64,000 nucleotides of DNA from Endozoicomonas elysicola (lineage in GTDB: Bacteria; Pseudomonadota; Gammaproteobacteria; Pseudomonadales; Endozoicomonadaceae): contig NZ_JOJP01000001.1 of assembly GCF_000710775.1 (NCBI RefSeq), positions 72,501-136,500 on the forward strand, written 5' to 3'. A program made the position numbers and the translations under genes. Below the pieces are notes generated by a model that saw only the letters and a list, made by a program, of their open reading frames with translations, ran no database searches and had not been told where the DNA came from. This document shows positions 44,583 to 53,405 of the stretch, piece by piece (positions within the stretch are counted from its first letter, which is position 1; every line of letters starts with the position of its first letter).

Positions 44583-45362
44583 TCAGAAACCAAACTTACC
44601 GTTGTTGTTTTTCCACTCTGACTCCGGCGGTATCGTTTCTATCACTCCCCAGTGTTCTACTATCTTATTGTCCTCAAGACGAAGCAGGTCATAATACGCC
44701 ACATGATTGCCTGCGAACTCTCCCTCGCTGACACTCAATGCAAAATTACCTTCACCCAGCACTTTATGGTTTTTCTTATACTCCATGGTAACCCCCTGCT
44801 CTGCCATGTGCTCTATTGCAGCCTGTAAACCCTCAACTCCATCGGTAATGAATGGGCTGTGCTGAATGTAATGAGTGGTTCCGGGGGTAATGTACTCGCT
44901 GATCTTATCGAACTGCCCTTCCATCAAAACGTTTTTTACAAAGCTTGCTGCCCGTGCTTTGTTTTCTGACGTTCTGTCCCGATCAGTAATCTCTGTTGAA
45001 CCATCCGTCTGGGTGTGACCACTGGCATTGGGAGAAGTCGCTTTTTCCATTAGGTTATCCCAGTGTTCAACAATCAAACCATCTTCCATCTTAAGAATAT
45101 CAAAGCCTACCTTAGGCCCAAAAAAGTCATAATCCATGTGGGTAAAGACATAATCTCCATCTTCGAAGACCCGCTTCACATCCACTTTTGTACTGCCCTT
45201 CGGAAGGTCAGACATCAATGCCTTGAATCCATCAAAACCGTTCGCAACACCAAGGTTATGCTGCACATACTTCTGGGGATTTATATATGTATACGCACTG
45301 GTGTCTCCTGTTTCCAGCCCCTTCAGCAGTTGTACCACTTTTTCTTTGTTGGTCAGCGTCAT
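44583..45362 (-). CDS. Protein of two SnoaL/NTF2-like domains
   Basis: A 259-residue cytoplasmic protein made of two similar domains of about 120 residues. Each has the pattern of helices followed by YxNPxxYxQHN or ITPGTTHYIQHSPF, a KVLxEGxF strand and the closing KIVEHWGVIE / LIVEHWDNLME. This is the SnoaL-like polyketide-cyclase fold, which also serves in many small-molecule hydratases and binding proteins. No catalytic assignment can be made. The ATG at 45362 follows AGGAGG by six bases, which settles the start; longer forms are unlikely. A palindrome lies about 75 bp upstream. Confidence 0.8.
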   Translation of the reverse strand: MTLTNKEKVVQLLKGLETGDTSAYTYINPQKYVQHNLGVANGFDGFKALMSDLPKGSTKVDVKRVFEDGDYVFTHMDYDFFGPKVGFDILKMEDGLIVEHWDNLMEKATSPNASGHTQTDGSTEITDRDRTSENKARAASFVKNVLMEGQFDKISEYITPGTTHYIQHSPFITDGVEGLQAAIEHMAEQGVTMEYKKNHKVLGEGNFALSVSEGEFAGNHVAYYDLLRLEDNKIVEHWGVIETIPPESEWKNNNGKFGF

Positions 45363-45436
45363 CTGTACCTCCTGTGCCATCAACAGGCAATGGTTTTTAA
45401 GGAAATCCATCAACACATCAAAAGAGGAAAATGATG

Positions 45437-45457
45437 ACCATCAGCTCATCTGATGGT
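45437..45457 (-). promoter_or_regulatory. Perfect palindrome upstream of the SnoaL-like gene
   Basis: ACCATCAG-CTCAT-CTGATGGT is a perfect 8-5-8 inverted repeat located between the presumed promoter and the SnoaL-like start. It has the size and position of a dimeric repressor operator. No regulator gene is adjacent on that side. Confidence 0.5.
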
Positions 45458-45813
45458 GAAATCATTCATATAGAGAGAAAAATAGAATAAATAGTATGAA
45501 CAAAGGCTAGACGAAGCAGAGAGAAACTCAAACCAAACGCTTGATCAAGGTGAGTCGAACACCAATGATTTCAGCTTGGTCTCAGCATAGGCTTTGTTCC
45601 AAGATACCTTGCCCAAGCGTGGCTAGACAGTGGAGTACTGGTTGAGAAAGCCTGTTCACGGCCTCAACCAAACCACAATCATGTCCCAGGACAAAAACAG
45701 TGGATATGGAATCAGCGCCCAGCCCCCTCTGGTAAGATACCCAATGACACCCAGGCACACCTCAAAAACTGCCCAAATATTGATCCAGGTTAATTTTCTG
45801 ATTTCTGGAAAAC

Positions 45814-45830
45814 TGACTTTCGTCAACTGA
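45814..45830 (+). promoter_or_regulatory. Candidate eut operator upstream of eutN
   Basis: TGACTTTCGTCAACTGA differs at few positions from the perfect palindrome TGACTTGCGTCAAGTCA found at 61358 and from its variant at 62338. All three lie upstream of eut genes or of a duplicated eut leader. The site is 71 bp before the eutN GTG. Confidence 0.5.
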
Positions 45831-45900
45831 GCTTTTCAACCCCTGTATTAATGTTCAACCTTGAAATTTCGAGCCCAACCATTTTCCGGGAGTATGGCAA

Positions 45901-46170
45901 GTGCTGATTGGCAAGGTAACTGGCAACATCTGGGCCACCCGCAAACAGGATGGTCTCAGTGGCTTCAAATTAATGATCGTCGAGCTGATCAACCCCAGCG
46001 AACAGGAAACCGGTCAGTCACTGGTTGCCGTTGATACCGTTGGCGCCGGCATTGGTGACATTGTTCTAGTCGCCCGAGGTGGTGCTGCCCGAAGAGCCAT
46101 ACGCCCTTCTGAAGGCCCGGTTGATGAAGCCATTGTTGGTATTGTGGACAACATGGAGGTGAGCCGATGA
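45901..46170 (+). CDS. eutN: EutN/CcmL-family microcompartment vertex protein
   Basis: An 89-residue BMC-P pentamer subunit that caps the vertices of the ethanolamine microcompartment. The family pattern is clear: MLIGKVTGNIWATRKQDGLSG (start), LVAVDTVGAGIGDIVLVARGGAARRA and DEAIVGIVDNMEV. The start is a GTG at 45901 with GGGAG eight bases before it. Its TGA overlaps the next ATG by 4 bp. It is the first gene of eut block 1, preceded by the operator-like palindrome. Confidence 0.93.
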   Translation: MLIGKVTGNIWATRKQDGLSGFKLMIVELINPSEQETGQSLVAVDTVGAGIGDIVLVARGGAARRAIRPSEGPVDEAIVGIVDNMEVSR

Positions 46171-46430
46171 GCCGCCTCATCACCCGCAACAATCTTCACG
46201 ACTTCGTTTCTGATGGTTGCCTCATCCTTGAAAAAGGCATGCTGCTTTCTCCTGGAGCCGATGATCTGGCAAAAATTCAGGGCATTCAGGTTATCCGAAG
46301 CTCCCAGTCCAGCTCAGTAGAAGTATTGAAAAAGCGCATTCATCAGCTCCTTATCGGGGAATTCCATATCTCTTCCCCAGAGCATATCGAACAAGTTCAG
46401 CAGGAAGTATTAAAGCGCCTGCTCAAATAA
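46167..46430 (+). CDS. EutQ N-terminal-domain protein, separate from the cupin part
   Basis: An 87-residue protein that aligns with the N-terminal third of E. coli EutQ: LITRNNLHDF corresponds to LITANDIRAA, LSPGADDLAKIQGIQV to ITPEAREVAELLGFTI, and the C-terminal helix HIEQVQQEVLKRLLK to the helix that precedes the EutQ cupin. The cupin itself is encoded by the next gene. The split therefore divides one EutQ between two frames; there is a clean stop, a 34-bp gap and a new ATG, so it looks like gene fission, not a frameshift. The same module occurs at the C-terminus of the EutBC fusion. The reaction of the module is not established. Confidence 0.75.
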   Translation: MSRLITRNNLHDFVSDGCLILEKGMLLSPGADDLAKIQGIQVIRSSQSSSVEVLKKRIHQLLIGEFHISSPEHIEQVQQEVLKRLLK

Positions 46431-46464
46431 TCCTGTTTTTCACATCGTATTCAAGAGATTGACC

Positions 46465-46938
46465 ATGAATCAGATTACCCCGGAAGCACTGGAACAAATC
46501 ATCCGTAAAGTGGTGGCTGAACAGCTGACCAAGCAGGCCGCTGCCCCTGAGTTTGAGAAGCACGCCGATCCTTCCGGTGTTGCGGTGATCAAGGCCCCAA
46601 CCGTCAAGTGCAAACCTTTTGACACAGGCAACCCTGGTGACAAAGTGTTTATCACCGACATCCTTGATCTGGATGAAAGCCCTCGTCTGGGCTGCGGCAT
46701 GATGGAAATCCACCAGACCACATTTGAGTGGACTCTGGAGTACGACGAAGTGGATTACATCGTAGAAGGTACGTTGAAAATTATTATTGACGGCCGTGAA
46801 GTGGTTGGCCATGCCGGCGATGTGATGTTTATTCCAAAGGGATCAACGATCCAGTTCAGCGCCCCGGACTTCGCCCGCTTTATGTTTGTCGCTTACCCTG
46901 CTAACTGGGAAGAGATTGCACGCCAGAAGCAACAGTAA
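46465..46938 (+). CDS. eutQ: EutQ cupin domain protein
   Basis: A 157-residue cupin corresponding to the C-terminal two thirds of EutQ, a protein reported to have acetate kinase activity and to take part in ethanolamine metabolism. The cupin core shows in DYIVEGTLKIIIDGREVVGHAGDVMFIPKG and in the ending FMFVAYPANW, which match EutQ closely. The first 20 residues, ITPEALEQIIRKVVAEQL, form an amphipathic helix followed by an Ala-rich linker, the form of a microcompartment encapsulation peptide. The ATG at 46465 is chosen over a TTG two codons earlier. Confidence 0.88.
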   Translation: MNQITPEALEQIIRKVVAEQLTKQAAAPEFEKHADPSGVAVIKAPTVKCKPFDTGNPGDKVFITDILDLDESPRLGCGMMEIHQTTFEWTLEYDEVDYIVEGTLKIIIDGREVVGHAGDVMFIPKGSTIQFSAPDFARFMFVAYPANWEEIARQKQQ

Positions 46939-47002
46939 TGAATCGTATATGGCTGGCGTTTCGTCAGCCATATCAATTGCAAGAAAAGAGTCGTAAATAA
47001 TC

Positions 47003-47374
47003 ATGAGTGGCAACTTCCAGGAAAACCTTCTCGACAAGAAAGAGCGCATCATTCAGGAGTACGTACCGGGTAAACAGGTCACTCTGGCGCATCTGATTGC
47101 TCACCCTCAGGAAGACCTGGTCATCAAACTGGGCCTTGATGCTGAAACCATCAGCGCTATCGGCATTATGACCATCACCCCCAGCGAAGCCTCAATGATT
47201 GCAGCAGATGTTGCAACCAAAGCGGCTGGTGTTGAAATCGGTTTTCTGGATCGTTTCTCTGGCTGCCTGGTGATTACTGGCGATGTAGGCAGTGTTGAAG
47301 CTGGACTGAATGCAGCCATGGATATGCTCAGGGACAACCTGAAGTTCTCCCCTACGCAGGTTACCCGCTCCTGA
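47003..47374 (+). CDS. eutS: EutS microcompartment shell protein
   Basis: A 123-residue BMC-domain protein of the EutS/PduU type, with circularly permuted BMC fold, that forms hexamers in the shell. The N-terminal segment [24 protein letters not shown] and [35 protein letters not shown] with the ending [10 protein letters not shown] are diagnostic. Its TGA overlaps the eutP ATG by one base, so the two are translationally coupled. Confidence 0.95.
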   Translation: MSGNFQENLLDKKERIIQEYVPGKQVTLAHLIAHPQEDLVIKLGLDAETISAIGIMTITPSEASMIAADVATKAAGVEIGFLDRFSGCLVITGDVGSVEAGLNAAMDMLRDNLKFSPTQVTRS

Positions 47375-47805
47375 TGAAAAAGATGATGTTGGTGGGCTCG
47401 ACCACCTCAGGCAAAACCACATTAACTCAGGCTCTCTATGGGCAGGAGTTGAAGTACAAAAAAACCCAGGCCATGGAGTACAGCGATTTCATACTCGATA
47501 CACCTGGGGAGTTTATTGAAAACCGTCGTTTTTATGCCGCACTGATGTCATCGTCTGTTGACTACGAACTGATTGCTGTCATTCATGATTGCTCAAGAAA
47601 GCAGAACCTGATCCCTCCAGGCTTTGCCAGTATGTTCAATCGTGAAGTAATTGGCATTATTACCAAGATCGACAGTGAAAAAGCCGATCCGGAATTCTCT
47701 CGAAAAGCACTGACAGCGGCGGGTATCAAAACCCTGTTCGAGATCAGCTCTGTGACGGGAGACGGTATGGATGCCTTAAAAGCCTTTCTCCAGGCCAATA
47801 CATGA
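47374..47805 (+). CDS. eutP: EutP, acetate kinase/GTPase-like protein
   Basis: A 143-residue P-loop protein with Walker A GSTTSGKTT at residues 8-16 and switch-like region DTPGEF at about 46. EutP has been reported to have acetate kinase activity, which would turn acetyl phosphate from ethanolamine into ATP. The NKxD-like motif appears as TKIDSEKAD. Length and start match the family. It ends block 1; the TetR gene follows 84 bp downstream. Confidence 0.93.
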   Translation: MKKMMLVGSTTSGKTTLTQALYGQELKYKKTQAMEYSDFILDTPGEFIENRRFYAALMSSSVDYELIAVIHDCSRKQNLIPPGFASMFNREVIGIITKIDSEKADPEFSRKALTAAGIKTLFEISSVTGDGMDALKAFLQANT

Positions 47806-47888
47806 ATTTACTCATGCAGTGGTTTTTAAACAGCTGACTTCACTCTAGAATCACAACCCTCAATGTTTAAAACATCAGGGAGGGTGAT

Positions 47889-48494
47889 GTGAGCAGTGAA
47901 ACCCGTTTGACTCCCAGACAGGCTCGATCAATAAAAACCGTCGAAGCAATTCTGGATGCTGCAAAGAAAATACTGGCGGAAAAATCCTATGAAGGGTTGA
48001 ACACCAATGCCATTGCAGAAGTAGCTTCAGTCAATATCTCAACGCTGTACCGCTATTTCCCCAACAAGAATGTCATCATTCAAGAACTGCTACAGCAATA
48101 CAACCAGCAGCAGCTTGATCAGATACAACCATTACTATCCGCCCACTCCGATAAAAACAAGCGGGTTGAGCTGATCATTGATGCTCAGGTTATGCAGCTG
48201 GTCAAAGCCCCCTGGATGATTGCACTGAAAGATGCGCTCCGATCCGTCCCGGTATTAAAAGCGGTTAAAGCCGGTGCGGACCAACATCTGATTGATCTGG
48301 TGGTGCACTCCATTCCTCAGAAAGCAGCGGGCCCAAAAGTCAATGGCAAGCATCAGCAGGCCGTGATGCAGGTTCTGGTGGAACTGTTCAGTAATTCTGT
48401 GCAAATGATCGTTAAAGCCCCTGCCTCCATGCGCAGCCTTTTAAAAGCTGAAAGCACACTCCTGATCAACAGCTACCTCAATAACTACCGCTGA
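47889..48494 (+). CDS. TetR/AcrR-family transcriptional regulator
   Basis: A 201-residue regulator with the N-terminal TetR DNA-binding helix-turn-helix, AILDAAKKILAEKSYEGLNTNAIAEVASVNISTLYRYFPNK (residues about 20-60), and a helical ligand domain. The start is a GTG at 47889 preceded by GGGAGG. It is a candidate regulator of the neighbouring eut genes, which carry a 17-bp palindrome upstream, but this is inferred from nearness. The usual activator EutR is not in this window. Confidence 0.9.
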   Translation: MSSETRLTPRQARSIKTVEAILDAAKKILAEKSYEGLNTNAIAEVASVNISTLYRYFPNKNVIIQELLQQYNQQQLDQIQPLLSAHSDKNKRVELIIDAQVMQLVKAPWMIALKDALRSVPVLKAVKAGADQHLIDLVVHSIPQKAAGPKVNGKHQQAVMQVLVELFSNSVQMIVKAPASMRSLLKAESTLLINSYLNNYR

Positions 48495-48594
48495 ATACGT
48501 CTGGCAGGGTTCAGAAACTGACTTGTTTTTGATGGAACACACGAATACCCTTAAAACCAAGCATTTACTTGGATAATAAGAATAAGGTTGTTTT

Positions 48595-50118
48595 ATGGGA
48601 TATATTCGGCTTTTCCTGCGCAGTACTCTATGGTTTCTGGCACTTGCCACCCTGCTGGCACTGTCACTATTGCTGTGGTTTACCCGCAACGTTGAGGGGC
48701 CAATTCCTGAAGACCCGGTTACGGATATCGCCAGCACTGTTCCAACGTTTATCGGACAGCCCCATCAACCAAAACCGATTACGGCACCCGCTGTTCCACA
48801 ACACCCTTTTCTTGCCAGGCAGGGGTTAAACAGCATGCACAACGACAGCCACCAAAGTGATAGCTATCCGTGGGGTGGCCCTCAGGGACACAACACCCAG
48901 ATTGATTCCGAACAGTTCCACCCGATGGTGGGTAACTGTGTCTCTTCGGTAATGGATGACCATGGCCGATTACTGTCCACCTGCGTAACCCCCTTTGGAG
49001 TTACCCTGGTTGCAAGAGATCCGGAAACCCTGTCGATTATTGCCCGTAAAAAAATCACCCACTGGCTGCCTTTGGGCAAAAAATTTGGAGGTGGCGTTTA
49101 TTTCCATGTCGACCACCAGAACCGGGTTCTACTGGCCAGCAACAGCCCCGCTATCGAAATCTGGTCACTTCAGGGAGAAAGTGGCCTGCTTCAATGGCAC
49201 AAGGAAAGCAGCATTGATTTGGGAGGAGCTCTCAATACCGTACGCAGGGAAGATCATCGCGTTATCGATCTGATGCCCGACTGGGATGGCAACTACTGGT
49301 TTATTACACGTACAGGTTTGGTGGGGGTCAGTGATCGCAATGGTCAGCAGATCAACGTCATCGAACTGAACAAGGAACATATTGATAATGCGATGGCGGT
49401 TGGCCCCAATGGGGTATTCATTGCATCAGACCATGCTATGTACCGTTTCACCCTTAACCAGAAAGGAGAACCTTCCATTCTATGGCGTAAGGCTTATGAT
49501 CGTGGTTCTGCCCCCAAACCGGGCACCATGGGTCATGGCACAGGCACAACCCCTACCCTGATAGGTAATGAGTATGTTGCCATCACCGATAATGCCGATG
49601 GTCAGATCAATGTCATGGTTTATAAACAAACGACTGATAATGATCAGTCAGTCGAGCTCTGTAAGGTTCCGGTTTTTAAGGCCAATCTGGGCACCAGTGA
49701 GAACTCCATGGTCGCCATGGGTAATAGTCTGATCGTAGAGAACAACTATGGCTATGAAGGGCCATTTGAAAATTTCAGCGCCGAACCCGGCATTGCCCGG
49801 GTTGATATTGATCCTGAGTCCGGTACCTGCTCAAAAGCCTGGGAAAATCTTGAGATCAGCTCACCTTCCGCCGTACCCAAAGTCTCTCTGGCCAATGGGT
49901 TGATCTATCTCTATACACGTGACGAAAAGAATCCGGACAATATGCATGCCTGGTACTTCACCGCAGTAGACGCCCATACCGGCCAGCTGGTTTATAAGGT
50001 ATTGACCGGGATTGGCAAGGGCTATAACAATCACTACGGAAGTATTTCACTAATGCCCGATGGCACTGCCTATGTAGGCACCATTGCTGGCATAGTGAAA
50101 GTCTGGGATAAGCATTAA
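48595..50118 (+). CDS. Membrane-anchored beta-propeller-like protein of unknown function
   Basis: A 507-residue protein with a single N-terminal helix (about residues 8-28) and a large periplasmic domain. The domain has repeated blade-like strands, for example GVTLVARDPETLSIIARKK, RVLLASNSPAIEIWSL, GLVGVSDRNGQQINVIEL and GTAYVGTIAGIVKVWDKH at the end. This is the form of a PQQ-like or NHL-like propeller. The tryptophan docking motifs of PQQ enzymes are not clear, so cofactor binding is not claimed. Cysteines are few. A HiPIP follows 119 bp downstream in the same direction and may be a redox partner, which is inference. Confidence 0.6.
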   Translation: MGYIRLFLRSTLWFLALATLLALSLLLWFTRNVEGPIPEDPVTDIASTVPTFIGQPHQPKPITAPAVPQHPFLARQGLNSMHNDSHQSDSYPWGGPQGHNTQIDSEQFHPMVGNCVSSVMDDHGRLLSTCVTPFGVTLVARDPETLSIIARKKITHWLPLGKKFGGGVYFHVDHQNRVLLASNSPAIEIWSLQGESGLLQWHKESSIDLGGALNTVRREDHRVIDLMPDWDGNYWFITRTGLVGVSDRNGQQINVIELNKEHIDNAMAVGPNGVFIASDHAMYRFTLNQKGEPSILWRKAYDRGSAPKPGTMGHGTGTTPTLIGNEYVAITDNADGQINVMVYKQTTDNDQSVELCKVPVFKANLGTSENSMVAMGNSLIVENNYGYEGPFENFSAEPGIARVDIDPESGTCSKAWENLEISSPSAVPKVSLANGLIYLYTRDEKNPDNMHAWYFTAVDAHTGQLVYKVLTGIGKGYNNHYGSISLMPDGTAYVGTIAGIVKVWDKH

Positions 50119-50237
50119 ATACACGGGCCAGGGCTGGCTTAATGAACCGTGGCGCCCTGCCTCCCGTAAACAATAAAAAAGTTTTAAGCCTGAATATCAT
50201 CAGGTTTAAAAAACATAAAGCATGATGAGGTAATCCC

Positions 50238-50576
50238 ATGTCTGAGAAATCGTTTGATTCTAAGAAGCGTGGACCCACACGACGTCGGTTTTTACAACTG
50301 GCTGCGGCTTCTGCGCTTATCCCCCTTCTCAACATTCCCAGTCGACAGGCCCGTGCTGATGCACTTCCTGCCTTAGACGAGTCAAACCCTACTGCAATGG
50401 GGCTTTCCTATAAGAAAACACAGGAAGCCGCCAAATCGATAGACGGTTATCAGGAAGGCCGGAAGTGTGAGAACTGCGCGCTCTATACCCCTGACAACAA
50501 AGGATGCAGGCTTTTCCCGGCAAATTCCGTAGAACCTGCCGGCTGGTGTAAGGCCTGGGTTCCAAAGCCGGCATAG
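50238..50576 (+). CDS. High-potential iron-sulfur protein (HiPIP) with Tat signal
   Basis: A 112-residue periplasmic electron carrier. The N-terminus holds the twin-arginine motif RRRFLQLAAA, and cleavage is likely after SRQARA. The four [4Fe-4S] ligands are arranged as CENC, nine residues, C, then 13 residues to C in the typical ending AGWCKAWVP. GAGG lies before the ATG at 50238. HiPIPs donate electrons to terminal oxidases or reaction centres; no obvious partner apart from the propeller protein is nearby. Confidence 0.92.
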   Translation: MSEKSFDSKKRGPTRRRFLQLAAASALIPLLNIPSRQARADALPALDESNPTAMGLSYKKTQEAAKSIDGYQEGRKCENCALYTPDNKGCRLFPANSVEPAGWCKAWVPKPA

Positions 50577-50649
50577 GTTCTTTCCGACAAAGTAGAACAA
50601 TGTGGAGTATCAACAATTCATTGGCGATACTCTTCATTGCAACACCCCC

Positions 50650-52224
50650 TTAAAGGCTGTTCAGATTATTAACGCACCACTTCGCTCGTTTTAGAATGGC
50701 ATTCCTGTCCGCCAACATTTTTTTATCCCATCCCTTGTACACCAGTGCAGTCCTAGGGTTCTTATGCAATAACTCCCGGTGCTTTTCCATAAAGTGCCAG
50801 TAGAGACTGTTTAAGGGACAGGCGCTTTCTCCCTCTTTTTCCTTCACGTTGTAAACACAGCCTCCACAATAGTCACTCATCTTATGCACATAATTGCCAC
50901 TGCCAGCATACGGTTTCGATGCCACCATACCACCGTCCGCATACTGTGACATGCCCCGGGTATTGGGCAGCTCTACCCACTGAATCGCATCAATGTAAAT
51001 GCCCAGGTACCACTGATCGACCTGATCAGGATCAATACCCGCAAGCAGGCAGAAGTTACCGGTGATCATCAACCGCTGAATATGATGGGCATAGGCATAC
51101 TGCAATGATTGAGTGATGGCATGGTGCATACAGCTCATCTGTGTCTGCCCGGTCCAGAACCACTCAGGCAAATCCTTTTCCGCTTTCAGGAAGTTCAGGG
51201 ATTCGTAGTCTGGCATATTGCTCCAGTAAACCCCCCGGATATATTCACGCCACCCCAGAATCTGACGGACAAAGCCCTCTATTTGCGCCAGAGAAATAGC
51301 ATCAGGATTTTCCTGCCAGGCTTTGATGGCCTTATCAATCACCTGTTTCGGGTGGAGCATTTTGGTATTCAGGGCAAAAGAGATCCTGGAATGGTAGAGG
51401 CTCCACTGATGATCACTGTTTGCAGTCATCGCATCCTGAAACTGACCAAATCGTGGCAGGCAATGGGTACAAAAATAATTAAGTAACTTCAATGACTGCT
51501 GACGTGTAATTGGCCATAGCAAATGAGTACCGATCTCTCCAAAACTTTGTACATTATGGCGTTTTAATCGCTCCAGTACTGACGAGGTTGAACTGGCAAA
51601 AACTAACGGTTCTGGAATCTTCTCAAGGTCTGCAGCTTTGAGCTTGGCGCGATTTTCAGCATCATAATTCCATTGCCCTCCTTCCGGCTGGTCATCACAC
51701 ATCAGGACATTGTGCTGTTGCCGCATCTTTCGGTAGAAGGTTTCCATCCTGCCAGGCTTACCGGGCTTGAACCGTTTGGCAAGCTCATCAAATGGGACCA
51801 GAAAATGTTCGGTATCCCACTCTTTTTTAGAGATGGTTTTCTTAAATGATTTATCGACTTCAAAGTCTCTTAACTGTTCCAGCAAACGGTATTCATCAGG
51901 CCGCTGATATTCAAAACAAATTATTGAATATTGCTGGCAGAGATGGGTGATCAGTGAAGGCAGGTCTTTAAAGTCTCTGGTTTCATCCAGCGTTAGGTGA
52001 AGCACCTGATGACCCGCTTTCTGCAGCGCCATAGCAAACTGTTCCATGGCGAGAAAAAAGCCGCAGATCTTCTGCACATGGTGCTTTACGTAACCTGTCT
52101 CCTGAAGCAGCTCAGCAATCACATAAACACACTCATCGTCTTGTTTGCTAAACCAGCTATGGCGGGCATTGAGCTGGTCTCCAAGAATGAGCCTAAGGGT
52201 AGAGTAGTGTTTATTTTTCTTCAT
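50650..52224 (-). CDS. FeS-containing prokaryotic (6-4) photolyase (PhrB type)
   Basis: A 524-residue cryptochrome/photolyase. The N-terminal Rossmann part starts [11 protein letters not shown], typical of the deoxyribodipyrimidine photolyase-related (FeS-BCP) group. The [4Fe-4S] cluster ligands are visible as CLLAG near residue 388 and CGGC then C 12 residues later in ACPLNSLYW. These enzymes repair (6-4) photoproducts using FAD. A 14-bp overlap with the small DUF2256 gene upstream couples the two. Together with the DASH cryptochrome at 53406 it makes a UV/blue-light group. Confidence 0.9.
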   Translation of the reverse strand: MKKNKHYSTLRLILGDQLNARHSWFSKQDDECVYVIAELLQETGYVKHHVQKICGFFLAMEQFAMALQKAGHQVLHLTLDETRDFKDLPSLITHLCQQYSIICFEYQRPDEYRLLEQLRDFEVDKSFKKTISKKEWDTEHFLVPFDELAKRFKPGKPGRMETFYRKMRQQHNVLMCDDQPEGGQWNYDAENRAKLKAADLEKIPEPLVFASSTSSVLERLKRHNVQSFGEIGTHLLWPITRQQSLKLLNYFCTHCLPRFGQFQDAMTANSDHQWSLYHSRISFALNTKMLHPKQVIDKAIKAWQENPDAISLAQIEGFVRQILGWREYIRGVYWSNMPDYESLNFLKAEKDLPEWFWTGQTQMSCMHHAITQSLQYAYAHHIQRLMITGNFCLLAGIDPDQVDQWYLGIYIDAIQWVELPNTRGMSQYADGGMVASKPYAGSGNYVHKMSDYCGGCVYNVKEKEGESACPLNSLYWHFMEKHRELLHKNPRTALVYKGWDKKMLADRNAILKRAKWCVNNLNSL

Positions 52225-52396
52225 CCATCACCCGATTTCGTTGAGATCGGCAACGCCTTGAACAGTAGCGAACCTCTTCCCAGCAGCGTTCCCATTTTTT
52301 TCGCCAGGAAAAAGGGCGACAGCATACAGCACACTGCTTTTGTACAGATCGATCAGTCTTATTGTCGGCATTTCTTGGTTTTTGAGAGTACTTCAT
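52211..52396 (-). CDS. DUF2256 zinc-ribbon protein
   Basis: A 61-residue basic protein with [14 protein letters not shown] and [10 protein letters not shown], four cysteines in two CxxC-like pairs. RPFxWRKKW-x-W and CSxRCR are the DUF2256 signature. The family is often found next to cryptochrome/photolyase genes, as here, where its 3' end overlaps the photolyase start by 14 bp. Its role is unknown. Confidence 0.85.
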   Translation of the reverse strand: MKYSQKPRNADNKTDRSVQKQCAVCCRPFSWRKKWERCWEEVRYCSRRCRSQRNRVMDEEK

Positions 52397-52570
52397 GCCC
52401 TTTTTACGTCAAATAACTTCAACTGGCTCTGCAGAACCTACAATGGAGACTGCGCAAACTGTCATCCCAATGGATATATCGCCGTATGCCGGTTATCCCG
52501 AAAATCTGGTAGATTCCGCCGCCCCTTCAAAAAGGCACGACTTCCATCTATCTCAGGGCTTTCAGACCTC

Positions 52571-53395
52571 ATGCTGAGCTATCAACACCACTACCACGCG
52601 GGCAATCATGCCGATGTACTCAAGCACTGGCTGTTGCTGGCCTGCGTGCGTCATATGCAGAAGAAAGATAAGCCTTTTGATTACATTGACACCCATGCTG
52701 GTGCTGGTCTCTACCGGCTAGACTCAGCAATGGCCCGCAAGACGGCGGAGAGTGATGAGGGTGTCCTTAAGCTGGACTGGAAAAAACTGAAAGGTCTGAA
52801 GGACTACCACGGCCAGATTGCCGACGATATCCGTTCGAAACGTTACCCCGGCTCTCCATTGCTGGTAAAGCGGCTGTTAAGACCCGGTGACAAAGCCTGG
52901 CTCTATGAAATGCATCCGCAAACCGTTAATGAATTACGCGAGCATTGTGAACATCGACGCCTGTGTCATGTTCGTCAGGAAGACGGTTTTAAGGCACTCC
53001 CTGCCATTCTACCCACTGCCAGCCGCCGTGCTCTGGTATTGATTGACCCCTCTTATGAGATCAAGTCAGACTATCAGACCGTGGTTAAGGTTATGGAAGC
53101 CGCTTATCTGAAAATGCCTCAGGCAATGCTGCTGTTGTGGTATCCCGTGGTGGATCTGCACCAGATTCGACAGATGGAAAAAGGGTTTGCCAAAAGCAAG
53201 ATGCGCAATGTTCACCTGTTTGAAATGGGTATTGCCGAGAACAGTGAGCCCGGAATGACCGCGTCAGGCATGGTGGTAGTGAACCCACCCTGGACACTCG
53301 CTGATGACTTTATCCGAACGATGCCAGACGTTTCGGCCCATCTGGCAAAAGACCATAAACCCCGCTGGCGTCACCAACTATTGGTAGCAGAGTAA
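52571..53395 (+). CDS. rlmJ: 23S rRNA (adenine(2030)-N6)-methyltransferase RlmJ
   Basis: RlmJ methylates A2030 of 23S rRNA with SAM. The 274-residue protein starts MLSYQHHYHAGNHADVLKH, the invariant family N-terminus, which fixes the start at 52571 within a longer open frame. The SAM site includes YIDTHAGAGLY and the catalytic motif is LIDPSYE (DPPY-like). It sits between the photolyase pair and is transcribed divergently from the FeS photolyase and convergently to the DASH gene. Confidence 0.95.
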   Translation: MLSYQHHYHAGNHADVLKHWLLLACVRHMQKKDKPFDYIDTHAGAGLYRLDSAMARKTAESDEGVLKLDWKKLKGLKDYHGQIADDIRSKRYPGSPLLVKRLLRPGDKAWLYEMHPQTVNELREHCEHRRLCHVRQEDGFKALPAILPTASRRALVLIDPSYEIKSDYQTVVKVMEAAYLKMPQAMLLLWYPVVDLHQIRQMEKGFAKSKMRNVHLFEMGIAENSEPGMTASGMVVVNPPWTLADDFIRTMPDVSAHLAKDHKPRWRHQLLVAE

Positions 53396-53405
53396 TACCA
53401 ATAAT

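Larger units (their letters stand above)
45363..45900. other. Non-coding region before eut block 1
   Basis: About 540 bp without a convincing gene between the SnoaL-like gene (minus) and eutN (plus). It holds the palindrome at 45437-45457, AT-rich sequence near 45470-45500 that may be the SnoaL promoter, and the palindrome-like TGACTTTCGTCAACTGA at 45814-45830 before eutN. I looked for a cobalamin riboswitch and saw none. Confidence 0.5.

Noticed and set aside
45630..45830. 66-codon frame upstream of eutN
   Set aside because: No similarity, no ribosome site and atypical composition; it also covers the candidate operator, so it is treated as non-coding.
45423..45900. Possible cobalamin riboswitch before eutN
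   Set aside because: I searched by eye for the conserved B12-box GCCACTG and saw no match in either orientation near the eut blocks.
46430..46465. Frameshift in an intact eutQ gene
   Set aside because: The two parts are separated by a stop, a gap and a new ATG with its own targeting-type helix, which fits two genes better than one broken gene.
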